Below are positions 41,748 to 49,819 of a stretch of DNA of 57,001 bases, one piece after another. Position numbers and translations under genes: made by a program. This DNA is from Streptacidiphilus carbonis (GTDB lineage: Bacteria; Actinomycetota; Actinomycetes; Streptomycetales; Streptomycetaceae), in contig NZ_BBPM01000007.1 of assembly GCF_000787775.1 (NCBI RefSeq), positions 146,647 to 203,647 on the forward strand. The letters are read 5' to 3'. Each line of letters begins with the position of its first letter. Position 1 is the stretch's first letter. Under the pieces are notes generated by a model. That model did no database searches. It was not told the DNA's origin and saw nothing but the letters and a program-made list of their open reading frames with translations.

Positions 41748-43409
41748 GTGCACGAGCCCCAGTGGTGGCGCGGCGCCGCGATCTACCAGGTGTACGTACG
41801 CAGTTTCGCCGACGCGGGCGGCGACGGAGTCGGCGACCTCGCCGGCGTACGCTCACGGCTGCCCTACCTCTCCGACCTCGGTGTCGACGCACTCTGGTTC
41901 ACCCCCTGGTACGCCTCGCCGTTCGCGGACGGCGGCTACGACGTCGCCGACTACCGCGAGATCGACCCGGCCTTCGGCACCCTCGCCGAGGCCGAGAAGC
42001 TGATCGCGGAGGCCCTGGACCTGGGTATCCGCACCATCGTCGACATCGTCCCCAACCATGTCTCGGACCAGCACACCTGGTTCCGGCAGGCACTGGCGGC
42101 GCCGCCCGGATCCCCCGAACGGGCCCGCTTCTGGTTCCGTCCCGGCCGCGGCGAGCACGGCGAACTGGCGCCCAACAACTGGCGGTCCCAGTTCGGCGGG
42201 CCGGCCTGGACCCGGGTCACCGAGCCGGACGGCACCCCGGGGGAGTGGTACCTGCACCGCTTCGCCCCCGAGCAGCCCGACCTCAACTGGGACCACCCGG
42301 AGATCCGGCGCGAGCACGAGGACGTGCTGCGGTTCTGGTTCGACCGCGGCGCCGCCGGGGTCCGCATCGACTCGGCGGCCGAACTGGTCAAGGACCCGGA
42401 CCTGCCCGACTACGACTACGACGCGCCGCACGCCCCGGACGAGCCGCACCCCTACATCGACCGGGAGCAGCTGCACGACATCTACCGCTCCTGGCGCGCC
42501 ATCGCCGACTCCTACCCGCAGCAGCGGGCCCTGATCGGCGAGGTCTGGCTGCCCGACCCGGTCCGCTTCGCCCGCTACCTGCGGCCGGACGAGCTGCACA
42601 CCGCCTTCAACTTCGGCTTCCTGGCCTGTCCCTGGGACGCGGTCGAGCTGCGGGACACCATCACCACCACGCTGTCGGTGCACGCCCCGGTCGGCGCGCC
42701 CGCCACCTGGGTGCTGGCCAACCACGACATCACCAGGACCGCCACCCGCTACGGCCGCGAGGACACCGGCTTCGACTTCGCCGACAAGGCCCACGGCATC
42801 CCCACGGACCTGCGGCTGGGCACCCGGCGGGCGCGCGCCGCAGCGCTGCTCTCGCTGGCGCTGCCCGGCTCGGTCTACCTCTACCAGGGCGAGGAGCTGG
42901 CGCTGCCCGAGGTGGAGGACATCCCGCCGGACCGGATCGAGGACCCGATGTACCACCGCACCGGCGGAACGGACCCCGGCCGTGACGGCTGCCGGGTGCC
43001 GATCCCCTGGTCCGGACTGGTGCCCCCGTACGGCTTCAGCCCGCAGACGGCTACCGCCGAACCCTGGCTGCCGCAGCCGGCCGCCTGGGCGGAGCTCAGC
43101 GCCGAGGCCCAGGACGGCGACCCGGCCTCGATGCTGACGCTCTACCGGCAGGCTCTGCGGATCCGCCGCGACGAGCCGGCGCTGGGCGACGGCCCGATGG
43201 AGTGGCTGGCCGAGGGACCGGACGGCACCGCGCTCGGCTCACGGGTGCTCGCGTTCCGGCGCGGCCCCGGCTTCGCCTGCCTGGTCAACCTCTCCGACAC
43301 CGACGTCCCGCTGCCCGGACCCGCCGCCGCGGAAGTCGTCCTGGCCAGCGGCCCCACCCCGGGCGGACACCTGCCCCCCGATACGGCGGTGTGGCTCCGG
43401 ACCACCTGA
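41748..43409 (+). CDS. GH13 alpha-glucosidase, first cluster
   Basis: 553-aa cytoplasmic glycoside hydrolase that should split the imported alpha-glucoside. GH13 regions: I DIVPNHVSDQH, II GVRIDSAAEL (nucleophile Asp), III LIGEVWLP (acid/base Glu), IV LANHDITR (transition-state Asp). Start YQVYVRSFADAGGDGVGDLAG and length fit the oligo-1,6/alpha-glucosidase subgroup. The GTG is chosen because GGAG lies 9 bases upstream; an ATG five codons earlier has no SD. Exact linkage specificity is not readable from sequence. Confidence 0.92.
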   Translation: MHEPQWWRGAAIYQVYVRSFADAGGDGVGDLAGVRSRLPYLSDLGVDALWFTPWYASPFADGGYDVADYREIDPAFGTLAEAEKLIAEALDLGIRTIVDIVPNHVSDQHTWFRQALAAPPGSPERARFWFRPGRGEHGELAPNNWRSQFGGPAWTRVTEPDGTPGEWYLHRFAPEQPDLNWDHPEIRREHEDVLRFWFDRGAAGVRIDSAAELVKDPDLPDYDYDAPHAPDEPHPYIDREQLHDIYRSWRAIADSYPQQRALIGEVWLPDPVRFARYLRPDELHTAFNFGFLACPWDAVELRDTITTTLSVHAPVGAPATWVLANHDITRTATRYGREDTGFDFADKAHGIPTDLRLGTRRARAAALLSLALPGSVYLYQGEELALPEVEDIPPDRIEDPMYHRTGGTDPGRDGCRVPIPWSGLVPPYGFSPQTATAEPWLPQPAAWAELSAEAQDGDPASMLTLYRQALRIRRDEPALGDGPMEWLAEGPDGTALGSRVLAFRRGPGFACLVNLSDTDVPLPGPAAAEVVLASGPTPGGHLPPDTAVWLRTT

Positions 43410-43437
43410 CAGGTCCCCGGCCATCTCGCTGGTCGCG

Positions 43438-43473
43438 CCGTCCCGTACGCGCCGAGGGTCACGTACGGGACGG
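43438..43473. terminator. hairpin between the alpha-glucosidase and fumarylacetoacetase genes
   Basis: CCGTCCCGTAC pairs perfectly with GTACGGGACGG across a 14-base loop, between convergent genes. The remaining sequence to 43604 holds a TTGCAC..GGGGCGCG stretch related to the hairpin at 16915-16941 but no gene. Confidence 0.7.
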
Positions 43474-43604
43474 ACGTTCGACGCCCCAGAGGTGGTGCGA
43501 CTGGCTCAGTTGCACTTGGTAGGGGCGCGAGGCCGTGCTGATTCAACTGCCTGCGCGGCCAACCCGGCACAACCCGCAGCCGAAAACCCGTCAGAACCCC
43601 CCGC

Positions 43605-44801
43605 CTACCCCACAACTGTCCCGCTGACCTCCCCGAACCCGATCCGCCCGCCGCCAACCCCCGGTGCACTCGCCCGGATCGTCACGGTATCGCCGTCCTG
43701 CAAGAACGTGCGCTCGCTTCCATCCGCAAGCCGCAGCGGCCACTCCCCGTTCCAGCTCAGCTCGATCAACGACCCGAACTGGTCCGGCTCCCGCCCGGAC
43801 ACGGTGCCTGAGGCGTAGAGATCCCCGGTCCGCAGCGAGGCACCGTTGACCGTGGTGTGCGCCAGCATCTGCGCGGGGGACCAGTAGGTGTCCCGGTACG
43901 GTGGCCGGGAGACCACCTCCCCGTTCAGCGAGACCTCCAGTCGCAGGTCAAGACCCCAGGACTCCTTCTCCGCCAAGTAGGCCAGCGGCTCCGGCTCCTG
44001 TACCGGCACCGGCACCCTCGCCGCCTCCAGTGCAGCCAGCGGCACCACCCACGGCGACACCGACGTCGCGAAGGACTTGCCCAGGAACGGCCCCAACGGC
44101 TGGTACTCCCACCGCTGCAGATCCCTCGCGCTCCAGTCGTTGACCAGGACCACGCCGAAGACATGCTCGGCGAACGCCCCGGTGGACACCGGCTCGCCCA
44201 GCGCGGACGGCGCGCCGACGACGAAGCCGACCTCGGCCTCGATGTCCAGCCTGAGGGTCGGGCCGAAGTCCCCGGCCGCCCGCTGCCCGGCGGGCCGCCG
44301 CACCGGGGTGCCGGAAGGCACCACCGTGCCGGCCCGCCCGTGGTAACCGACCGGCAGGTGCTTCCAGTTGGGCAGCAGCGGCTCCGGGGTCTCCGGGCGG
44401 AAGATCCGCCCCAGATTGGCGGCGTGCGCTTCGGAGGCGTAGAAGTCGACGTAGTCGGCGACCTCGATCGGCAGCCGCAGCGCCACCTCGTCCAACCGGT
44501 ACAGGTTCCGCTCGCAGAACAGCCGGCGTTCGTCGGTCTCCAGCATCCGCCGGACCTCGGCGCGGACATAGGCCCACTCCCGCGGCCCGCGGCGGAGGAA
44601 GCGGTTCAGCGAGCCGGTCGCCAGGTCCGCGCCCAGCGGGGTGCCGGCCCACATCGCGGCCAGGTCGAGCACCTGGTCGCCGATGGCGACGCCGACCCGC
44701 GGGCCGTGCCCGCCTCCGCCCCGCCGGGGTTCGAACACCCCGTACGGCAGGTTCTCCAGGGTGAAGTCGGAACCCTCGGGCACCGGAACCCAACAACTCA
44801 C
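43605..44801 (-). CDS. fahA: fumarylacetoacetase
   Basis: 398-aa cytoplasmic hydrolase cleaving fumarylacetoacetate to fumarate and acetoacetate, the last step of tyrosine/homogentisate degradation. Conserved stretches are FTLENLPYGVFEP, DFYASEAHAANLGRIFRP, WKHLPVGYHGRAGTVVPSGT, LDIEAEVGFVVG (metal-binding Glu) and VVLVNDWSARDLQRWEYQPL (metal-binding Asp). The GTG start overlaps the homogentisate dioxygenase stop by GTGA, so the two enzymes are translationally coupled. Confidence 0.95.
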   Translation of the reverse strand: MSCWVPVPEGSDFTLENLPYGVFEPRRGGGGHGPRVGVAIGDQVLDLAAMWAGTPLGADLATGSLNRFLRRGPREWAYVRAEVRRMLETDERRLFCERNLYRLDEVALRLPIEVADYVDFYASEAHAANLGRIFRPETPEPLLPNWKHLPVGYHGRAGTVVPSGTPVRRPAGQRAAGDFGPTLRLDIEAEVGFVVGAPSALGEPVSTGAFAEHVFGVVLVNDWSARDLQRWEYQPLGPFLGKSFATSVSPWVVPLAALEAARVPVPVQEPEPLAYLAEKESWGLDLRLEVSLNGEVVSRPPYRDTYWSPAQMLAHTTVNGASLRTGDLYASGTVSGREPDQFGSLIELSWNGEWPLRLADGSERTFLQDGDTVTIRASAPGVGGGRIGFGEVSGTVVG

Positions 44802-46045
44802 GGTGCGTCACCCGTGCCGTCCGAACGCCGGCTGTCCGTGTCGGCCGGCCCGCGCCCGCTCCAGCTCCAGGCGTAGCGGCCGTCGTCGCTGGCCCGGCCG
44901 CCCTCGGCGAGGTCCAGCGGGCGGAAGGTGTCCACCATCACCGCGAGCTCGTCGAAGAACTCGGCGCCGATGCTGCGCTCGTAGGCGCCGGGCTGCGGGC
45001 CGTGGGTGTGCCCGCCGGGGTGCAGCGAGACCGAGCCCTGACCGATGCCGGACCCCCTGCGGGCCTCGTAGTCGCCGCCGCAGTAGAACATCACCTCGTC
45101 GCTGTCGACATTGGAGTGGTAGTACGGGACCGGGATCGACAGCGGGTGGTAGTCCACCTTGCGCGGGACGAAGTTGCAGATCACGAACCCGTTGCCCTCG
45201 AAGACCTGGTGGGCCGGCGGCGGCTGGTGCACCCGGCCGGTGATCGGCTCGAAGTCGCTGATGTTGAAGGCGTAAGGGTAGAGGCAGCCGTCCCAGCCGA
45301 CCACGTCGAAGGGGTGGGTGGGCACGGTCAGCACGGTGCCGCCGATCGAGCCGCCGGCCCGGTGCTTCACGTAGACGTCCACATCACCACCGCCGTCCTC
45401 GGCCAGCAGCGGCCCGACCGGTCCGCGCAGGTCGCGCTCGCAGAACGGCGCGTGCTCCAGCAGCTGCCCGAACTTGGACAGGTAGCGCCGGGCCGGGGTG
45501 ATGTGGCTGTTGGACTCGATCGCGTAGAGCCGCAGCGGGGCGTCCCCGGTGGGCAGCCAGCGGTGGGTGGTGGCCCTGGGCACGATGACGTAGTCGCCCT
45601 CGCCGACCTCGATGCTGCCGAAGACGCTCTCCAGCACGCCGGCGCCGGACTCCACGTACACGCACTCGTCGCCGGTGCCGTTGCGGTAGAGCGGGGAGGG
45701 CAGTCCGGCGGCGACGTAGGCGATCCGGACGTCCGCGTTGCCGAGCACCGTCCTGCGGTCGCGGACCGGGTCCGCCTGCCGCCAGCTCTCGCCGGGGAAG
45801 AGGTCGTGCAGCCTGAAGTGGTAGGGCTTGAGCGGGTGGTTGGGCTCGGGCTTGTCCTCGGGGAGCTGCCAGACCCGGCTGTCCACCATCGCGGACGGCA
45901 GGTGCCGGTGGTAGAGCAGGGACGAGTCGGAGAAGAAGCCCTCCTCGCCCATCAGCTCCTCGAAGTAGAGCCGGCCGGTCTCCCCGTCCCGGTGCTGGGT
46001 GTGCCTCTTCGGGGGGATCGTGCCCGCGCTGCGGTAGTACGCCAC
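44798..46045 (-). CDS. hmgA: homogentisate 1,2-dioxygenase
   Basis: 415-aa iron-dependent ring-opening dioxygenase that turns homogentisate into maleylacetoacetate. It starts VAYYRSAGTIPPKRHTQHRD; the iron-site region includes FNISDFEPITGRVHQPPPAH and VSLHPGGHTHGPQPGAYERS. GGAGG lies 6 bases before the GTG start. Maleylacetoacetate isomerase is absent from the operon and must be elsewhere or replaced by a thiol-dependent route. Confidence 0.95.
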   Translation of the reverse strand: MAYYRSAGTIPPKRHTQHRDGETGRLYFEELMGEEGFFSDSSLLYHRHLPSAMVDSRVWQLPEDKPEPNHPLKPYHFRLHDLFPGESWRQADPVRDRRTVLGNADVRIAYVAAGLPSPLYRNGTGDECVYVESGAGVLESVFGSIEVGEGDYVIVPRATTHRWLPTGDAPLRLYAIESNSHITPARRYLSKFGQLLEHAPFCERDLRGPVGPLLAEDGGGDVDVYVKHRAGGSIGGTVLTVPTHPFDVVGWDGCLYPYAFNISDFEPITGRVHQPPPAHQVFEGNGFVICNFVPRKVDYHPLSIPVPYYHSNVDSDEVMFYCGGDYEARRGSGIGQGSVSLHPGGHTHGPQPGAYERSIGAEFFDELAVMVDTFRPLDLAEGGRASDDGRYAWSWSGRGPADTDSRRSDGTGDAP

Positions 46046-46080
46046 CTTCGCCTCCTGAGCGACCTGAGCGACTCTGACCA

Positions 46081-46120
46081 GGACCCATGCCCCCTGGGGA
46101 TGTCCCGCGGGCATGTCCTC
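46081..46120. promoter_or_regulatory. imperfect inverted repeat upstream of hmgA
   Basis: AGGAC-cc-ATGCCC pairs with GGGCAT-GTCCT, about 40 bases before the hmgA start on the minus strand. It may be the operator of the tyrosine-catabolic operon; no matching regulator gene is next to it. Confidence 0.35.
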
Positions 46121-46230
46121 TCATCCCATGGCGCGGGCGGATCCCTGTCAAGCGGCGGCGGCCCCCGCCCGACACGGTCAACAGGCCGAGCGGCAACGAC
46201 CAGGACACACGGATGTAACGATCACCCAGC

Positions 46231-46250
46231 CTTTCAGAAAGTTGCTGCAA
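46231..46250. promoter_or_regulatory. two abutting palindromes before malE, probable MalR operator
   Basis: CTTTC-a-GAAAG is directly followed by TTGC-t-GCAA. TTGC/GCAA repeats near malE and amylase promoters are typical targets of MalR/Reg1-type LacI proteins in Streptomyces. They lie about 140 bases before the malE ATG in the 339-bp divergent region with hmgA. Confidence 0.5.
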
Positions 46251-46384
46251 GGTCTTTCCATGCCTGACCCGTCGCTGTTACGTTCCTCCCCAAGCCCGAC
46301 GGCAGCAACGGTGCGTCGGCTCGGGGCGGTCCCTTCGCAGGTGCCGACCCACCCACTCGGGCATCCCACCTCAAGGAGTTCACA

Positions 46385-47674
46385 ATGCGTCGTGGCATTG
46401 CGGCGGCCGTTCTGGCGGCAGCGATAGCGGTTTCTGCAAGCGCTTGCGGGAGTAGTGGCAGCGGAAGCAGTGGTTCTGGCGCCAAGGCGGACAGCCCGGT
46501 CACCATCACCTGGTGGGACACCTCGGACGCGACCAATGAGGCCCCCACCTACAAGGCCCTGGTCTCGGACTTCGAGAAGGCCAACCCCACCATCACGGTC
46601 AAGTACGTCAACGTCCCCTTCGCCGACGCCCAGACCAAGTTCCAGACCGCGGCGGGCAGCAAGGGCGCGCCGGACGTGCTGCGCTCGGACGTCGGCTGGA
46701 CCTCGGGCTTCGCCAAGGCCGGCTACCTGGTTCCGCTGGACGGCACCCCGGCGACCGCGGACAGCGCCTCCTTCGAGAAGCAGCTCGTCACCCAGGCCGG
46801 CTACAACGGCCACCAGTACGGCGTTCCGCTGGTCACCGACACCCTCGGCCTGATGTACAACAAGCAGCTCTTCACCAAGGCCGGCATCACCAAGGCCCCC
46901 ACCACCTGGGACGAGCTCAAGGCCGACGCCGCGCTGATCAAGCAGAAGGACGGCGTCGACGGCTTCGAGTTCAACGCCGCCTCCTACTACGCGATGCCGT
47001 TCCTCTACGGGGAGGGCACCGACATGATCGACGCCTCCGCGCAGAAGATCACCATCAACTCCGCGGCCGCCGTCAAGGGCGTCGACACCATCAAGAGCCT
47101 GCTGGCCAGCCCGGGCGTGACCAAGCTGGACACCACCGCCAACGCCTACGCGACCATGATGGACAAGTTCGGCAGCGGCAAGATCGCCATGATCATCCAG
47201 GGCCCGTGGGAGACCACCAACGTCTACAAGGGCTCGGCCTACAGCGACAAGGCCAACCTCGGCGTCGCGCAGGTCCCGGCCGGCTCCGCAGGCAAGGCCG
47301 GAGCCCCGGTCGGCGGCCACAACCTGGTCGCCTACGCCGGCTCCGACGCCGCGCACCAGGCCGCCTCCGAGAAGTTCATCGCGTTCATGACCTCGGCCGC
47401 CTCGCAGGCCACCATCGCGACCAAGAACGCGACCCTGCCCACCCGCAGTGACGCGTACACCGCCGCGGTCACCGCCAACCCGGCGATCGCCGCCTTCCAG
47501 TCGATCCTGTCCGCCGGCGTGCCGCGCCCCGCGGTGCCCGAGTACAGCTCGATGTACACCCCGTTCAACGACGAGCTGCTGAAGATCCTGGCCGGTCGGG
47601 AGAGCACGCAGACGGGTCTGAACAACGCCTCGGTCGCGCTCAAGAAGCTGGTCCCCTCCTTCGCGACCCAGTGA
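46385..47674 (+). CDS. malE: maltose/maltodextrin-binding lipoprotein MalE
   Basis: 429-aa exported lipoprotein. The signal peptide ends VSASAC with lipidated Cys21, followed by a Ser/Gly linker. The binding domain shows VTITWWDTSDATNEAPTYKA, FEKANPTITVKYVNVPFADA, DVLRSDVGWTSGFAKAGYLV and KIAMIIQGPWE, closely in line with Streptomyces MalE. It heads malE-malF-malG-aglA, the same order as the known Streptomyces maltose operon. Confidence 0.92.
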   Translation: MRRGIAAAVLAAAIAVSASACGSSGSGSSGSGAKADSPVTITWWDTSDATNEAPTYKALVSDFEKANPTITVKYVNVPFADAQTKFQTAAGSKGAPDVLRSDVGWTSGFAKAGYLVPLDGTPATADSASFEKQLVTQAGYNGHQYGVPLVTDTLGLMYNKQLFTKAGITKAPTTWDELKADAALIKQKDGVDGFEFNAASYYAMPFLYGEGTDMIDASAQKITINSAAAVKGVDTIKSLLASPGVTKLDTTANAYATMMDKFGSGKIAMIIQGPWETTNVYKGSAYSDKANLGVAQVPAGSAGKAGAPVGGHNLVAYAGSDAAHQAASEKFIAFMTSAASQATIATKNATLPTRSDAYTAAVTANPAIAAFQSILSAGVPRPAVPEYSSMYTPFNDELLKILAGRESTQTGLNNASVALKKLVPSFATQ

Positions 47675-47680
47675 CCCGCA

Positions 47681-47722
47681 GCCCGGCGGGCCGGTCCTCG
47701 ATCCGGGACCGGCCCGCCGGGC
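47681..47722 (+). terminator. perfect 17-bp hairpin between malE and malF
   Basis: GCCCGGCGGGCCGGTCC pairs with GGACCGGCCCGCCGGGC across an 8-base loop, seven bases after the malE stop. It should stabilise or attenuate the malE message relative to malFG. Confidence 0.85.
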
Positions 47723-47824
47723 CGCCTGACGTTCCCCATCGCCGTACGAGCAGCGGCCGTCCCACTGCGGCCGTCCCACCGCAGCCGTACCGGAAAGCCG
47801 CAGATCCGAAGAGGTGTCAGACCG

Positions 47825-48820
47825 ATGACCGTCGCCGTCCAGGGCAGAGCCCGCAAGGAGCGCCGCGACCGCGAACCCCGGCCGGGGCTGATCGCCCGGC
47901 TGCGGCGCTCGTACGACCAGCACTGGTACGCCTGGGTGATGTGCGCCCCGGTCGTCCTGGTCCTCGCCGCGCTGGTCGGCTACCCGCTGGTGCAGGGTGT
48001 GCTGCTGACCTTCACCAACGCCAACTCCCTGAACGTCGGCCGCACCATCGGGGTCAACCACATCCCCGACACCTACAGCTGGGTCGGCTTCAAGAACTAC
48101 GTCGACCTGATCACAGGGCCGGACAACCAGCTGGTGCCGCACTTCGTGTGGACCATCGTCTGGACCGCGGTCTGCGTGGTGCTCACCGTCGGCACCGGCC
48201 TGGGCCTGGCCGTGCTGCTGAACCGCAGGATCCGCGGCCGCGCCGTCTACCGGATGCTGCTGGTCCTGCCGTGGGCCGTGCCGACCTTCGTCACCGTCTT
48301 CTCCTGGCGGCTGCTGCTCAGCGACGGCGGCGCCGTCGACGGGCTGCTCGGCCTGCTGCACCTGCCCCAGCCCAGCTGGCTCAGCGACCCGCTGGCGATG
48401 AAGGTCGCCGCGATCCTGGTCAACACCTGGGTCGGCTTCCCCTTCATGATGCTGTCCTTCCTGGGCGGGCTGCAGTCCATCCCCAACGAGCTCTACGAGG
48501 CCGCCGAGATGGACGGCGCCACGCCGTGGCAGCGCTTCACCCAGGTGACCCTGCCCGGGCTCCGCCCGGTGAGCAGCACCGTGATGCTGCTCGGCATCAT
48601 CTGGACCTTCAACCAGTTCAATGTCATCTACCTGCTCTTCGGATCCGGAGGCGACGACAGCGTGCAGATCCTGGTCACCTACGCCTACCAGTTGTTCTTC
48701 GGTCAGATGCCGCAGGACTACGCGGGATCGGCCGCGGTGGGCGTGATCTGCCTCTCCATCCTGGTGGTCTTCACCGGCTTCTACCGCCGCTGGGTGGCCA
48801 GGAACGGGGCGGCGGCATGA
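47825..48820 (+). CDS. malF: maltose ABC transporter permease MalF
   Basis: 331-aa permease. Six to seven membrane segments begin at WVMCAPVVLVLAALVGYPLV. The long second loop (TNANSLNVGRTIGVNHIPDT) is MalF-like; the EAA loop reads ELYEAAEMDGATPWQRFTQV followed by TLPGLRP. The ATG follows AGAGG-type SD. The stop overlaps the malG ATG (ATGA). Confidence 0.93.
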   Translation: MTVAVQGRARKERRDREPRPGLIARLRRSYDQHWYAWVMCAPVVLVLAALVGYPLVQGVLLTFTNANSLNVGRTIGVNHIPDTYSWVGFKNYVDLITGPDNQLVPHFVWTIVWTAVCVVLTVGTGLGLAVLLNRRIRGRAVYRMLLVLPWAVPTFVTVFSWRLLLSDGGAVDGLLGLLHLPQPSWLSDPLAMKVAAILVNTWVGFPFMMLSFLGGLQSIPNELYEAAEMDGATPWQRFTQVTLPGLRPVSSTVMLLGIIWTFNQFNVIYLLFGSGGDDSVQILVTYAYQLFFGQMPQDYAGSAAVGVICLSILVVFTGFYRRWVARNGAAA

Positions 48821-49770
48821 GTACCAGCGTCCTCCCCGAACCCGGCGACACCGCAGGAGCAGACCCGATGTCCACCCTCACCACCGCCGACCGGACCGTC
48901 GAGGCCGTCCCGGCCAGGGCCGCCCGCCGTCCGCTGCTGCGCGGCGAGCGCGGCAGGCTCGCCTCGGTGGGGCTGCACAGCCTGCTCGCGGTCTTCGCCT
49001 TCGTGGCGGCCTTCCCGGTGGCCTGGATCCTCTACATCTCCCTGGGCGCCGGCAAGGACGACTACCTGCACCCCGGCCGCATCCTCGGCCGGGTGACGCT
49101 GTCCAACTACGACTTCGTCATCAACCACACGGGCTTCGGCAGTTGGATGTTGAACTCGCTGATCGTGGGCCTGGGCACGATGGCCGTCGGCGTGCTGATC
49201 TCCGCCAGCGCCGGCTACGCGGTCTCGCGGATGCGCTTCCCGGGGCACCGCCAGCTGATGTACACCTTCCTGCTGACCCAGATGTTCCCGGTCGCGGTGC
49301 TGATGGTCCCGCTGTACAAGATCATGGCGACGCTGGGACTGCTCGACACCTACCAGGGCCTGATCCTGGTCTACTGCACCACAGCGGTGCCCTACAGCGC
49401 CTGGCTGCTGAAGGGCTACTTCGACACCATCCCGGTCGAGATCGACGAGGCCGGGCGGATCGACGGCCTCTCGCCGTTCGGCACCTTCTGGCGGCTGATC
49501 ATCCCGCTGGCCAAGCCGGGACTGTCCGTCGCGGCCTTCTACACCTTCCTCACCGCGTGGGGCGAGGTCGCCTTCGCCTCGCACTTCATGCTCTCCGCCG
49601 ACAAGTACACGCTCGCCGTCGGCATCCAGACCTACATCAGCCAGTACAACTCCCAGTGGAACTACATGGCGGCCAGCGCGGTGCTGATCGCCCTTCCCGC
49701 CGGAGTGGTCTTCTACCTGGTACAGAAGCACCTGGTGTCCGGCCTCACCGCCGGCGGCACCAAGGGCTAG
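48817..49770 (+). CDS. malG: maltose ABC transporter permease MalG
   Basis: 317-aa permease with a hydrophilic N-terminal tail of about 50 residues, then six membrane segments (SLLAVFAFVAAFPVAWILYI and others). The EAA loop is EIDEAGRIDGLSPFGTFWRL followed by IIPLAKP, and the C-terminus HLVSGLTAGGTKG is the MalG signature. An alternative start at an internal ATG (MSTLTTAD) is possible but the first ATG overlaps malF. The ATPase, presumably MsiK, is not encoded here. Confidence 0.93.
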   Translation: MSTSVLPEPGDTAGADPMSTLTTADRTVEAVPARAARRPLLRGERGRLASVGLHSLLAVFAFVAAFPVAWILYISLGAGKDDYLHPGRILGRVTLSNYDFVINHTGFGSWMLNSLIVGLGTMAVGVLISASAGYAVSRMRFPGHRQLMYTFLLTQMFPVAVLMVPLYKIMATLGLLDTYQGLILVYCTTAVPYSAWLLKGYFDTIPVEIDEAGRIDGLSPFGTFWRLIIPLAKPGLSVAAFYTFLTAWGEVAFASHFMLSADKYTLAVGIQTYISQYNSQWNYMAASAVLIALPAGVVFYLVQKHLVSGLTAGGTKG

Positions 49771-49819
49771 CGCCCCCGCACATCCAGTCACCCCCGTCCA
49801 CTGAGCCCCAAGGGATCCC

